Origin: Malus domestica
Taxonomy: Eukaryota > Streptophyta > Magnoliopsida > Rosales > Rosaceae
Assembly (NCBI RefSeq): GCF_042453785.1
Contig: NC_091667.1
Span: 32,790,001 to 32,854,000, forward strand
Direction: 5' to 3'
Length of the DNA stretch: 64,000 nt
The translations under genes and the position numbers were made by a program. Below the pieces are notes generated by a model, which was given only the letters and a program-made list of their open reading frames with translations, had not been told where the DNA came from and made no database searches. Shown piece after piece: positions 22,300 to 32,375 of this stretch (its first letter is position 1; each line of letters begins with the position of its first letter).

Positions 22300-23383
22300 A
22301 AAAATGATTAAATGGGTTAGAGCGCATCTTTTGGACCCTTACCCTTGCCTTCCACCAGCCCGTGGACTCGCATTAAAGTCAAGAAATTGTTGTTAAAAGA
22401 GGCGAAATAATCCCCTTAACTAGCATTATAATGTGGTGGAATCTTTGTTTATGTAATTTTGGAATTACCAGCTGTATGTCAGAATTTTTGAATTGATATT
22501 CATGAATTTTAAAATGGTGGTTGTTTTGTTGGTTACTTTTTAAAATTAGAGTTGGCGAGGTGTTGATGCAAAACCAGAGAGAACCCGTTGGCTTTGTTAA
22601 AGGCAAAGCATGCAATTTACTAGTCAATCTCAGTTGGTGGGTGCCAATGGTTTCGTTGGATTTCAGATCTGCTGTGTCCAAGTTTTCTCCGCCACTCTTT
22701 GTCCGCATCATTTGTTGACGAGTGTCCTATAACACTGTAAACAGGAGAATGCAGACAAAGGGTGGGCCGAAGAAACTTGGGCGCAACAGATATGAACTCA
22801 TTGGTTTGGTCTAAATTGTTGACCTGACCTATTGCTACAACATCTAAATTCCCAGCTCAGCTATTACGGTCACATTGCTAATTACCTTTCTAACTCGAAT
22901 TATCAGTTCTCACCATAGGGATGAGAGAGATTTAATCCGCTCATATGTCAGTCAAATCCAAGGGATAAACCAGCATTGATTAATTACTAAACTTGAATCG
23001 GAACAAGTCTGCAAAGACAATTATATGATTAATTGATGGACCATACAATTAAATTAAAGATATTATATTCACACACCTCAAAATACTTCTTCCACACTTT
23101 TTTATTTTTTTTAATATTATTGAACATCATTAACACTTGATAGAAAAATATTAAAAAATTAAAAAAATGTAAAGTAATATTGGTTAGGTTGCAGGCGGCT
23201 TTCTAGATTGGAAGGTAACGTCAACATTTGTTTTTTGGCAAATATATGTATAATACATGCTGATTGGAAATTTGAAAGTGATGTGATAATAACAACCATT
23301 GACTAAGTCTAAGCCACCTCTCATTTAATTTAAGAGAGATTATATAAATATTAAAAAATTAAAAGAATCTAAGAGAATGTATG
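22300..23383. other. Duplicated non-coding host segment (copy 1)
   Basis: About 22300-23000 matches 63235-63920 in the same orientation with moderate divergence, including the landmark AAAGGGTGGGCCGA. The final 380 bases before the Tat element are AT-rich and unique here. I recognise no gene in this stretch. Confidence 0.65.
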
Positions 23384-24328
23384 TGTTGACCTTAGAAATT
23401 ACAAAGCCTACGTGGCGCGCAGGCCGAGTATATTCTAAGCTAACTACGTCCTTCGGTGATTGCGGGGTGTGCCAACTCGTCGGCCGAGGCTCGGCCGAGG
23501 AGTAAATTTGATGATGTTGCGTTGGGTCGCGCTACTGACTTCTGCGTCTTGCGATTGCGGCCGAGAAAGGAACACGTCTCGGCCTCTTGGGTTCTCGAGC
23601 CTGAAGACAAGGCTGCTACTCTTACAAAGTTCACGAACCGAATTCGGCTTTCAATGTGCCGAATGTAATAACTGTAACACCTCACTTCGCCGAGAAGGCT
23701 AATGAGATGACCTCGACCAATAAGGATTCGAAAACCCTTCTCGACCAAGACTTGGATAGGTAATTGACCGTTCTCGCCGCAGTGCTGTTGATGCCAACGG
23801 AAGATACTGCGAGACCGACCAATTCTACGGTGACAGAGCTATCTATGCCGACTTAAGATATCACCGGTTGCTTCCACAGTGCTGTTGATGCCAACGGAAG
23901 ATGTGTCAGCGAAAAAGGAAAAGAAAAAGATCTCAAGTTGTGAGAGTTTGCGCAGGGCAATTTTGTGTTGATTTTGTGGGGGCTAATCCTGATGCACAGC
24001 TTCCGCTATTTATAGCACTGGACCCTGAATCTGAGATAGAATCCTATTCGGACTAGGTTTTCCCTCTCCGGATCAATATCACCTCGACCAGTCCTATTTT
24101 CATTAGGATTGTGAACCTAGTCCTTATTCGAGCCCTATCCGCTTCTAGGTTGTTAATCCTGCCGAGACTCCCTATTGTATCAGGACTCGGCTTGTCATTG
24201 CATTTTGACCTAACCGGCCTAGGTTTGGAAGCCCACAAGCTGAACGATCCATGGTCTTCTTGTCGCAAGGCCTTCCGGGCCGAGAATGATTCTACACTCG
24301 GCCCAAACTATTATTTTGGGCCCAAACA
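23384..24328 (-). repeat. 3' LTR of the Tat element
   Basis: 945 bp, one mismatch seen against the 5' LTR. A short internal duplication GTGCTGTTGATGCCAACGGA occurs twice about 100 bp apart within each LTR (near 23782 and 23880). Small frames on both strands match between LTRs only because the LTRs are copies. Confidence 0.95.
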
Positions 24329-24339
24329 TTGCCCCCTCG
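24329..24339 (-). promoter_or_regulatory. Polypurine tract of the Tat element
   Basis: On the - strand GAGGGGGCAA directly precedes the 3' LTR, the place expected for second-strand priming. Confidence 0.75.
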
Positions 24340-24802
24340 CTTCTGAGGTCCTCGGCCTGCAATCTTCGGCCGAGTTCCGGCCTTGAAGAAGCGAATCTAC
24401 CATTCAGAATCCTCATACCCGAGTTCCAAGGCGCATTTATTGAGCACGATCGCACGATCTTGATCCTGCTAACCTACTCGCCACGTGGCGTCCTCTAACA
24501 TGGCCAATCCCACATAATGACGTCTAAGGCGTGCGGCAGTCTGAACCGTCTTGCCATCATGACCATTATCTCAATCCGCGAGCCACTACCTCAGTCCGTG
24601 AGCCCATTTGTCATCGTGCGGTCGTCGAACCGTCTTTTCGTCATTAATTTAGCCGTCACACGCAATCGTGCGCCCCCAAAACCCTAAAACCTTCGGTCTT
24701 CTCAACCGCATTTCCCAAATGTTCATCATGATCAACAATTCCTTCGGTCGATTTTGCCCTTTGTTTTGAATTTCGAACGATTGCTCTTCCCCCCACAACC
24801 TC

Positions 24803-24810
24803 TATAAATA
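24803..24810 (+). promoter_or_regulatory. TATA box of the antisense PMD gene
   Basis: TATAAATA lies 144 bp before the ATG at 24954, which puts a start site near 24835 and a leader of about 115 bases. An AAACCCTAAAA telo-box-like motif lies about 125 bp further upstream (near 24679). This suggests that the + strand gene has its own promoter inside the element and does not depend on an LTR. Confidence 0.6.
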
Positions 24811-24953
24811 CCGAAATTTCCTCATTTGTACTTCTACGCTCTCAAACTTCCCGAAATTCTCTGCCATTGATTTCTAGTGCCTCTCCTATTCCGAGTCTTT
24901 GTCTTTAAATCCCCAACCCAGAAAACCCTTTTACTCCGTGCTTCTTTCTCATA

Positions 24954-27900
24954 ATGGCATCCTTCATCTCCAAGCTTTCCAGGGAATGTGACCAACATCA
25001 GAAGATCCTTGATCGGAGCTCGATCAAGACCATCCGGTTTGAAAACGACATGAACACCCAGTACCAAATCTTGGGTCCTCTCTTCAAGGCTACAATACCG
25101 CCGACTATCATCGGCCTTCTACAGGAGCACTGCCTAAAACCCTTGCTTCAAGGGTTTGAATGGTCGCGATGGGATGCGGCTAAACCCCAGGGCTCCTGGC
25201 CCTCGATGACCACATCCTGGGCAGCCTGGGTCGTTCGAATGGAACGACTCTTCGGCGAGCAATGGAAGGCCCTTGGCATCTACGACGCCATCCTCCTTTC
25301 GTCCATGGAAATCGTCCCCGACAAGGAACTTCTCCAAGCCGCTCTGTGCTTCTGGTGCTCGGCCACCAACACAATGGTCCTCCCTCTGGGTCCCATTGGT
25401 CCCACCATCCTGGATATTACTGCCATTCTGGGGACTTCGGCGACCGGGATCCCTGTCGATGCGACCCTCTCTGGGCATCCGTCGAATATCGACCTGAAAA
25501 CGCTCTTCGACCGTCGGGCCTTCGAGACCTTGAGCCGTGACGGTCATATCCCGTCGAAGGAAGATATTCAGAAGCTCCACAAGAACTTCTGTAATTACAA
25601 CACCCTCTATCTTCACTTCGCCGGCCGAGGAGAAGAGGACCTGCGAGAGGGAGAACATGAAGCCTTCCTCTTCTACTGGTACAACAAATACATTTGTTGT
25701 ACCAAGTCAAACAAGTGTTTGGTCGAGAACATGCCGGTAGCCGAAGCCCTGGCTAGTGGTCACGTCTTGGCGCTGAGTTCCAACATTCTCGCCCAACTTT
25801 TCCGCTGCCTGGCCGAGACGACCCTCCAAAAGGTCGACCCGCACCAGAATGGTCCTCTCTGGGTCTTCCAACTCTGGTTGCAGGTATACTTCGCCTCCCT
25901 TCGGCCGGCCATAGCCGAATTCTCACCAACAGAGGCGCTTGGGTCTCAACTGGCCTCTCGACCGACACCTCCCCATCAAGCCGAAGAGGTATTTCGGTAC
26001 CTCTTCGCTCTCGACGACTTCTCCAACGACGAGTTCCTAATATGTCGTCGCCGAAACTATCCTTCCTCCATCAGGCTGCCTATCTCCCCATGGAGCGCGG
26101 AGGAGGACGCCGATCTTCGTCAGACCTGGGGGTCGTTTGTGCTTGCCCGCGACCTCCCTCTCGGCTGCGATGGGAAACGGTCAGGATGGGAAGTATATCA
26201 TCCGAACTTCCTCGCCCGACAACTCGGCTACCTTCAAGGCTGCCCTATCCCCTTTCTCTCCTCCCGAACGGTCCTAAGCCGTGGACGCGAACCTCGTTCC
26301 TCTGAGAAGGAATGTAGAACCGCCGTGAAGGAGTTCCAAGAGCGCTGCCAAAAATTCCGCCTTCGACCAGCCACCCCGGAAACCCAATGCACCGACACCT
26401 TTGGTGAGTGGTGGGAGAAATACACCCAGGAATTCTTTGGTGCGCCGGTCGAAGACGTGCTTAGCAGACTCTTTAGTGACCGGCCTAAGAAGGCCTCGGC
26501 CCCTCATCCTCAAGGTACCGGTTTCATTTTCTTCCTTTCCATCAACCTTGCATATTGAGTTGCCTTACTGAATTGTCTATCTTTTTAGGTAGTCGGCCTT
26601 TGAGAAAGACGGAGGCAGTTGCCGCTGCCACGACCGGGAAAAAATCAGTCGTGGCCCAAAAGGACAAACCCGCTGGTAGGGCCGTGCTGATCAAACGGCC
26701 TCGCCAAGAGGCCGAGCCGGCTGTCGAGCCTTCCCCGCCAGCCAAGCGGGTCAAACAAATGGCGAAGAAGGGTGCCCGGGAGATCCACGTTATCTCCAGT
26801 CACACGACGACTCCCAGTGCTTCTTCTCCCGCCACCGGCCATTCTGGGGTCGAGAAACAACCGGCCTCGGCCACAGAGACGACCCCAGCGCGGCCTGCCT
26901 CTGTGGCCGGCGCATCAGTTGTACCTCCCTCTGTCGAGAAGGCACCTGTCTCACAACAGGCGGTTTCTACGACCGAGGGAACCTCTCCCAAGAATCCAAA
27001 GCCCTCGGTCCTTGTGTTGGACGAGAGCGAGGGGAGCGACGAGGTCCCGCTGGCGCACCGTCCTCATACTCGTCGACAACCTCCTCCAATACCCGAGATG
27101 GCGGTTCAAACCGGCCCCTCCCCGGCTAATCGTGGCAAGCGCACGGTCGAGGAACCGATCCCGATGCCCGAGATGGCGGTTCAAACCGGCCCCTCCCCGG
27201 CTAATCGTGGCAAGCGCCCGGTCGAGGAACCGATCCCGGTGGCCGAACCTCTCGTTCCTTCTCAGGACCAGGGCGTCCCTGCCTCCTCTGAAGCAGCTAC
27301 GCCAGTCGGCCCATCGGCAGCCGACCGGGGCAAACGGCTGCTCGAGGAACCCGAGGCTACGGCGGAATCGCCGGTCCATCCCCAAGACCAAAGCTTCCAT
27401 ATTCCTCCACAGGAGGTTACCTCGGCCTTTGTAAGTACCTTCACTCGTCTCCTCCTGATTACTTTTCCGCTTTAGACCTCTAAACAAAGAAAATACCAAA
27501 TGTCAGGTGCCTGTACATTCTTTTCACCGTCAATTCTATGCGCCGAAGGGCGTTATCTATATTTTCTGGCCGCCTCAGTGGCCATCAAACGTAGATAACC
27601 TCCATCGGCCGTGTGAAGTGAGAAGCAATCTGAGACACTGGGCTCGGCCATTGAGTTCTTTAGGTTCGAGCAACGATCCTGGGGACATGGCCGAGGTCTC
27701 CTCTCGGCAGGTTAAAACACGACACCTTCTTGCTATTCTTGTCATGACTTCCTTTAAACTTAACCTTATTTATTTGTGCAGGCTTCATGGGAGGTTGAAT
27801 TCAAAGCCCTCCTCTCCAGCACGATTGCAGAGTCCGGCCCTTCGGCCGCTCCGACTGATGCTGCCGATCCAAGTGCCCTAACCCAGCTGCGAGAAGTCCT

Positions 27901-28396
27901 AGCGCTCTCATCATCGCAAGTTCTTGAGCGCAACGGTCTCGATTTGCTCGGCGTGTGTCTGAACGACCTTGGAGCCGATGGTCGCCTGAGCGGAGATGCC
28001 ATTGTCCGGGCATCGTCTGCCTTGGAGCGCGTTCGGGAGACATTTAGTATCTTCCAGACTGCTCTGAAGGCCGAACAGGACCTGCAAGCCGCCATGGCCG
28101 TTCAAGACACCCTCCGTCCGAAGATTGACGATCTACGGGCAAAAGGAGAAACGTTAGCCGAGCTCGACCGTCAGATGGCCGAACTAGCAAAACACCGGTC
28201 GGCCATTGCTTCTGAGCTTGCGAGGGACTTCGAGTCAGGCGGGAAGGATCGCCTAACTGAGTATGCGGCGGCCAACAAACGAGTCGAGCGGCTGAAGCTG
28301 GATAAAAAGAATCGGCAAGCCGAAGTCATCATGGCCGACGTGCGGTGGTTGGAGTTAAAGGCTCTGCTCAGCACTCTTCTTCCCTCTTCTCCTTAG
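24954..28396 (+). CDS. Plant mobile domain (PMD) protein carried antisense in the Tat element
   Basis: Exon 1 (24954-26514) contains the PMD/aminotransferase-like domain at about residues 60-440. Landmarks are WAAWVVRMERLFGEQWKALG, LQAALCFWCSATNTMVLPLG and ILDITAILGTSATG. I predict introns at 26515-26588, 27431-27506 and 27711-27781 (74, 76 and 71 bp, all GT-AG). Exons 26589-27430, 27507-27710 and 27782-28396 then join in frame to give 1073 residues. Exon 2 is a Pro/Ser/Lys-rich linker with tandem repeats (PEMAVQTGPSPANRGKR). Exon 4 is Ala/Glu/Lys-rich with coiled-coil character (LAELDRQMAELAKHR). PMD proteins exist as host genes that act in silencing and meristem maintenance (MAIN/MAIL) and are also carried by transposons. 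The stop lies 70 bp from the convergent pol stop. The exon model is my inference; the domain is clear. Confidence 0.85.
27087..27360 (+). repeat. Tandem repeat in the PMD protein linker
   Basis: A 72-bp in-frame unit beginning near CCCGAGATGGCGGTTCAAAC is present twice almost identically (about 27092-27163 and 27164-27235). A third, diverged copy of its second half lies near 27300-27360 (GPSAADRGKRLLEEPEA). Confidence 0.85.
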
Positions 28397-28465
28397 ATGT
28401 ATTTGAATGTAAACCAACCGTCCTACTCATTTGTAAATACTTATCAATTTTAATGGATTGATTTT

Positions 28466-31400
28466 TTACTCACGCATTTCCCAAGTAACTGGATAGTATT
28501 TCTTCAAAAACTTCCCATTAATCGGTAATTTGTGAATCACACCAGTCCGATCTTTAAGATGATACACCCCTTTGCCGTATACTTTATGCACAATGAACGG
28601 CCCTTCCCAATTCGGCGACCACTTGCCGAACCTAGGATCTTTTAGTCCTACGGGCAACACCGTTTGCCATACCAATTCACCCTCGCCGAACGTTTTCTGT
28701 CGCACCTTTTGATTATAGGCTCGCTCGGCAATTTGTTTTTGCGCCACTAGTAAGTTATAAGCGTCAAGTCGCGCTTCTTCCAAATCTTCTAGTTCCTGTC
28801 TCATGGACTGATTATATTCAGCGCTAAACAAACTACTTTGTTCAATTAATCGCAACGAATTTATGCTCAACTCGACTGGTAGCACTGCATCGTGTCCGTA
28901 GGTTAATGCGTATGGGGTTGTTGCAGTCGCCGATCGGGGCGACGCTCGGTATGCCCATAATGCCTCGTTCAACTTCAAATGCCACATGCCAGGCCTCTCT
29001 TTTATTATTTTTTCGAGAATGCCGATCAACACTTTATTACTTGCTTCGGCCTGCCCATTCGCCTGTGGATAATACGGTGTGGACTGCTCCAGCCGAATGT
29101 TCAAATTTGCCGTGTATTCTTTAAACCTTTCGGCTGTGAAGATTGTTCCATTGTCGGTTATGATTGTTTCCGGTACACCGAACCGAGTCACAATGTGTTC
29201 CTCCACGAAGTCGCAAACTTCTTTAGATGTTAACTCGGCATATGATTTTGCTTCGACCCACTTAGTAAAGTAATCAGTTGCGACTATTATCCATGCATGC
29301 TTAGCAGCTCCAGAAGTCGGCGTGATTTTGCCGATTACGTCCATGGCCCATCCTCTAAACGGCCACGGCTTAATGACCGAATGTAGTGATTCGGCCGGGA
29401 CCCTTTGTATAGGCCCATGGATTTGGCACTGCACGCATCCTCGTGCAAACTCGATACAATCTTTCAGTATTCTCGGCCAAAAATAGCCGTGTCGTCGGAG
29501 TAGCCATCGCATTTTCCGTCCAGACTGGTGAGCTCCGCATACCCCTTCATGAACCTCTGCGATCGCCCGAGCACTCTCTTGGGGGCCGAGGCATAGCAGT
29601 AACAAACCATCTTCGCCCTTTCGGTACAACTCGTTCTGGTACGTGACATAGTTCATGGCGTGAACCCGTGTCCTGCGACTATGTGTCCCGTTAGGATTAT
29701 CAAGGTACTGCATAATGGGTTTCCTCCAATCATCTGGTATAGCCTCGGCCGCGCAAATTTCTATAGAGTCCTGCCGATCTAACAACGAAGGCAAGGACAT
29801 GACCCTGGTGCGGATCACATTGTCTCGTCGGAGGATTTGCTGATTAACCAAGGCCGGGTATAGCTGTCGTAATATTGGTATCTCCCGGCCTAGCTTGCCC
29901 CCCATGAGTTGAGCACCGGAGGCGATTTGAGCCAACTCGTCTGCGTCGGTATTATGAACCCGAGAAATATGCTCGAATGTAATACCGTCAAAAGACTCGG
30001 CCAAATAGCTGGCGACCATGTGGTAGGGCGCCAGAGTACAACTCATGCAGCGAAAAGACCCATTAATTTGGTTAATCACGAGTTCAGAATCACCGAGGAC
30101 GAGGGCACGAGTGGCTCGAAGGTCAAGAAGGAGGCCAAGACCAATGACAAGAGCCTCGTATTCGGCCTGATTATTGGTGCACTCGAAATCCAATTTGAGC
30201 GAAAAATACCAGCGATCGTTGTGAGGAGATTGAAGGACGATGCCCGCGCCGGCCGAAGACGAAGTACTGGAACCATCAAAATACATCGTCCAATAGTTGT
30301 CGCGGGTCACCACCATGCCGATTTCGACGTCAGCATCCCCGAAACCGTAAGGCGAAGGGTGCTGAGCAAGGAAATTGGCCAACGCCTGTCCTTTCACAGC
30401 TTTTTGCGGCACGTACTGCAAACTAAATTCGGACAACGCCATTGTCCACTTCCCAATTCGGCCTTTGACGATTGGTCGGGTAAGCATGTACCGGATAACG
30501 TCGGTCTGGGCAATGACTTGGGTGACCGACGGGAGCATGTAATGCCGGAGCTTGGATGCGGCGAAAAATACGGCGAGACACAGTTTCTCGACGGCGGGAT
30601 AATTGATCTCTGGTTGATTGAGATTCCGGCTTAGATAAAATATAGCCTGCTCTCGGCCGGCATCATTGTCTTGCGCGAGGAGGCAGCCGATGGATTCTTC
30701 GGCCGCCGAGATATAGAGCTTAAGAGGTTTACCACGCCGAGGGGGAACTAGGACAGGGGGTTTCGTGAGGGATACTTTGATTTGTGTAAACGCCGCCTGA
30801 TGCTCGCCGTTCCACACGAATTTATCTGAGTCCTTGAGTTTCAAAAGCGTGGAGAACGCTTTCATTTTACCGGCCGAGTTAGCAATAAATCGGCGGAGGA
30901 AATTGATCTGGCTGAGTAAGGACTGGAGTTGTTTCTTCGTCGTTGGGGGTGAGGCATCAACGATTGCGCGTGCCTTATTCGCATCGACTTCAATTCCACG
31001 GTGATGCACGAGGAAACCAAGGAAATTTCCGGCCGACACGCCGAAAGCACATTTGGCAGGATTCATCTTGAGGTTGTGCTGACGCATGCGGAGGAAAGCC
31101 TGTCGGAGGTCGTCCAGATGTGTCCGTCGGCGTTTAGATTTGATGACAACGTCGTCGATGTAAACTTCGACGATGGTTCCGATTAAGTCGTGGAAGATGG
31201 TGTTCATCGCTCGTTGGTATGTGGCGCCGGCATTTTTGAGGCCGAATGGCATAACAACCCACTCGTAAGTACCGAGTGCCCCCGGGCAACGGAAAGCAGT
31301 TTTATGCACATCGGCTTCGGCGATGAATATTTGATTGTACCCGGCATGCCCATCCATAAAGGATAACATCTCATGACTCGCCGCGGCGTCGATTAACAGG

Positions 31401-32041
31401 TCTGAAATCGGCATTGTATACTCATCTTTGGGAGTTGCCAGATTCAGATTTCTGAAATCGATGCATATGCGCAGTGCACCATTTTTCTTTAAAACAGGAA
31501 CGATATTCGCCAACCATTCAACATATCGAGCTGTCCGAATAAACCCAGCTTTCAAAAGCCGAACCAGCTCGTCCTTGATGCTGAGTTGCACTTCCGTCAA
31601 AAATCGACGCGGTGGCTGACGGAAAGGTTTACATCCGGGCTTAATACGTAACTCATGCTCGACAAGAGTACGATCTAAGCCGGGCATCTCATGGTAGCTC
31701 CAAGCAAAGCAATCTTTGAACTCCGTAAGCAAGGCACGAAGCTCATCTTTCATTTGTTGGGGAAGTAAAGCACTAATAAACAAAGGCCGTGGGTCATCGG
31801 CCGTCCCAACATTAATCTCTTCCAGGGGATCCTTAACTTGGGGCCGATGGTCTTCGAGCGCGGCCGGGGCGACTTGAATTTTATCAAGAGACAAAACAGG
31901 ACCATTATCTCCTTCGGCCAGGAACTCGACGAGGTTAACGCCCGAATTTGGTTGTTTAGATATAGTATACCAATGGGCCAGCAGTCGTTCCATAGTCGAT
32001 GAAACCGCGGCCCTACGTGCTTCTCGATCGGTGTCAGACAT
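28466..32041 (-). CDS. Ty3/gypsy Pol: RT, RNase H, archaeal RNase H, integrase
   Basis: This 1191-residue frame is uninterrupted. RT spans about residues 160-335, with YEWVVMPFGLKNAGATYQRA and the catalytic YIDDVVIKSK. A first RNase H follows (LYISAAEESIGCLLAQ, without the usual first Asp). A second, archaeal-type RNase H spans about residues 585-710, with acidic residues visible in MYFDGSS, NNQAEYEAL, GDSELV and HNTDADELAQ. Integrase has an HHCC finger (HEGVCGAHQ...CVQCQ) and DDE residues in MDVIGK, ITDNGT and QANGQAEASN. A C-terminal region (GKWSPNWEGPFIVHKVYGKG) closes the protein. The upstream ORF overlaps its start by 8 bases in another frame. Catalytic residues of RT, aRNase H and integrase look intact. 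Confidence 0.95.
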   Translation of the reverse strand: MSDTDREARRAAVSSTMERLLAHWYTISKQPNSGVNLVEFLAEGDNGPVLSLDKIQVAPAALEDHRPQVKDPLEEINVGTADDPRPLFISALLPQQMKDELRALLTEFKDCFAWSYHEMPGLDRTLVEHELRIKPGCKPFRQPPRRFLTEVQLSIKDELVRLLKAGFIRTARYVEWLANIVPVLKKNGALRICIDFRNLNLATPKDEYTMPISDLLIDAAASHEMLSFMDGHAGYNQIFIAEADVHKTAFRCPGALGTYEWVVMPFGLKNAGATYQRAMNTIFHDLIGTIVEVYIDDVVIKSKRRRTHLDDLRQAFLRMRQHNLKMNPAKCAFGVSAGNFLGFLVHHRGIEVDANKARAIVDASPPTTKKQLQSLLSQINFLRRFIANSAGKMKAFSTLLKLKDSDKFVWNGEHQAAFTQIKVSLTKPPVLVPPRRGKPLKLYISAAEESIGCLLAQDNDAGREQAIFYLSRNLNQPEINYPAVEKLCLAVFFAASKLRHYMLPSVTQVIAQTDVIRYMLTRPIVKGRIGKWTMALSEFSLQYVPQKAVKGQALANFLAQHPSPYGFGDADVEIGMVVTRDNYWTMYFDGSSTSSSAGAGIVLQSPHNDRWYFSLKLDFECTNNQAEYEALVIGLGLLLDLRATRALVLGDSELVINQINGSFRCMSCTLAPYHMVASYLAESFDGITFEHISRVHNTDADELAQIASGAQLMGGKLGREIPILRQLYPALVNQQILRRDNVIRTRVMSLPSLLDRQDSIEICAAEAIPDDWRKPIMQYLDNPNGTHSRRTRVHAMNYVTYQNELYRKGEDGLLLLCLGPQESARAIAEVHEGVCGAHQSGRKMRWLLRRHGYFWPRILKDCIEFARGCVQCQIHGPIQRVPAESLHSVIKPWPFRGWAMDVIGKITPTSGAAKHAWIIVATDYFTKWVEAKSYAELTSKEVCDFVEEHIVTRFGVPETIITDNGTIFTAERFKEYTANLNIRLEQSTPYYPQANGQAEASNKVLIGILEKIIKERPGMWHLKLNEALWAYRASPRSATATTPYALTYGHDAVLPVELSINSLRLIEQSSLFSAEYNQSMRQELEDLEEARLDAYNLLVAQKQIAERAYNQKVRQKTFGEGELVWQTVLPVGLKDPRFGKWSPNWEGPFIVHKVYGKGVYHLKDRTGVIHKLPINGKFLKKYYPVTWEMRE

Positions 32042-32375
32042 CAGCCTCGGGGAGGAAATTGGCTAATCCGAGTCTCGCCGAATCCTGGTGGACAGTCTCG
32101 GCGCCAACCTCGATAGCTTTCTGTACAGAAATCCGAGTCGGCCGGCCTTCATCATTGAAGCCTTGCAAAGTAATGTAGCCGACGTGGTCATCATAATACC
32201 GTGCTTGGATCATGTTAGTTTCAAAGGGCTGGTTATCGGCTGGGTGAACAGTGACCGATTTGCCGTCCCAAAAAACAAGCACTTGATACAATGAGGAAGG
32301 AATACAACTGGTTTGATGAATCCAATCTCGACCGAGCAGTGCATTATACTCGGTTTTGGAATCAACTACAAAAAA
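32034..32375 (-). CDS. Protease C-terminal part in the -1 frame
   Basis: After the protease frame stops at 32366, homology continues in the -1 frame (TEYNALLGRDWIHQTSCIPS, then YQVLVFWDGKSVTVH) down to a stop at 32034. LLGRDW is the second conserved retropepsin motif, so the domain is split by the shift. The segment ends in an 8-base overlap with the ATG of Pol (ATGTCTGA). The shift site is described under findings. Confidence 0.75.
   Translation of the reverse strand, partial: FFVVDSKTEYNALLGRDWIHQTSCIPSSLYQVLVFWDGKSVTVHPADNQPFETNMIQARYYDDHVGYITLQGFNDEGRPTRISVQKAIEVGAETVHQDSARLGLANFLPEADV

Noticed and set aside
23440..23748. 102-codon frame identical to one at 36102-36410
   Set aside because: Identity is explained by the LTR pair of the Tat element; no domain is present.
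29909..30634. 241-codon + strand frame inside the pol region
   Set aside because: Antisense shadow of the intact RNase H/aRNase H coding frame; no domain and no codon signal of its own.
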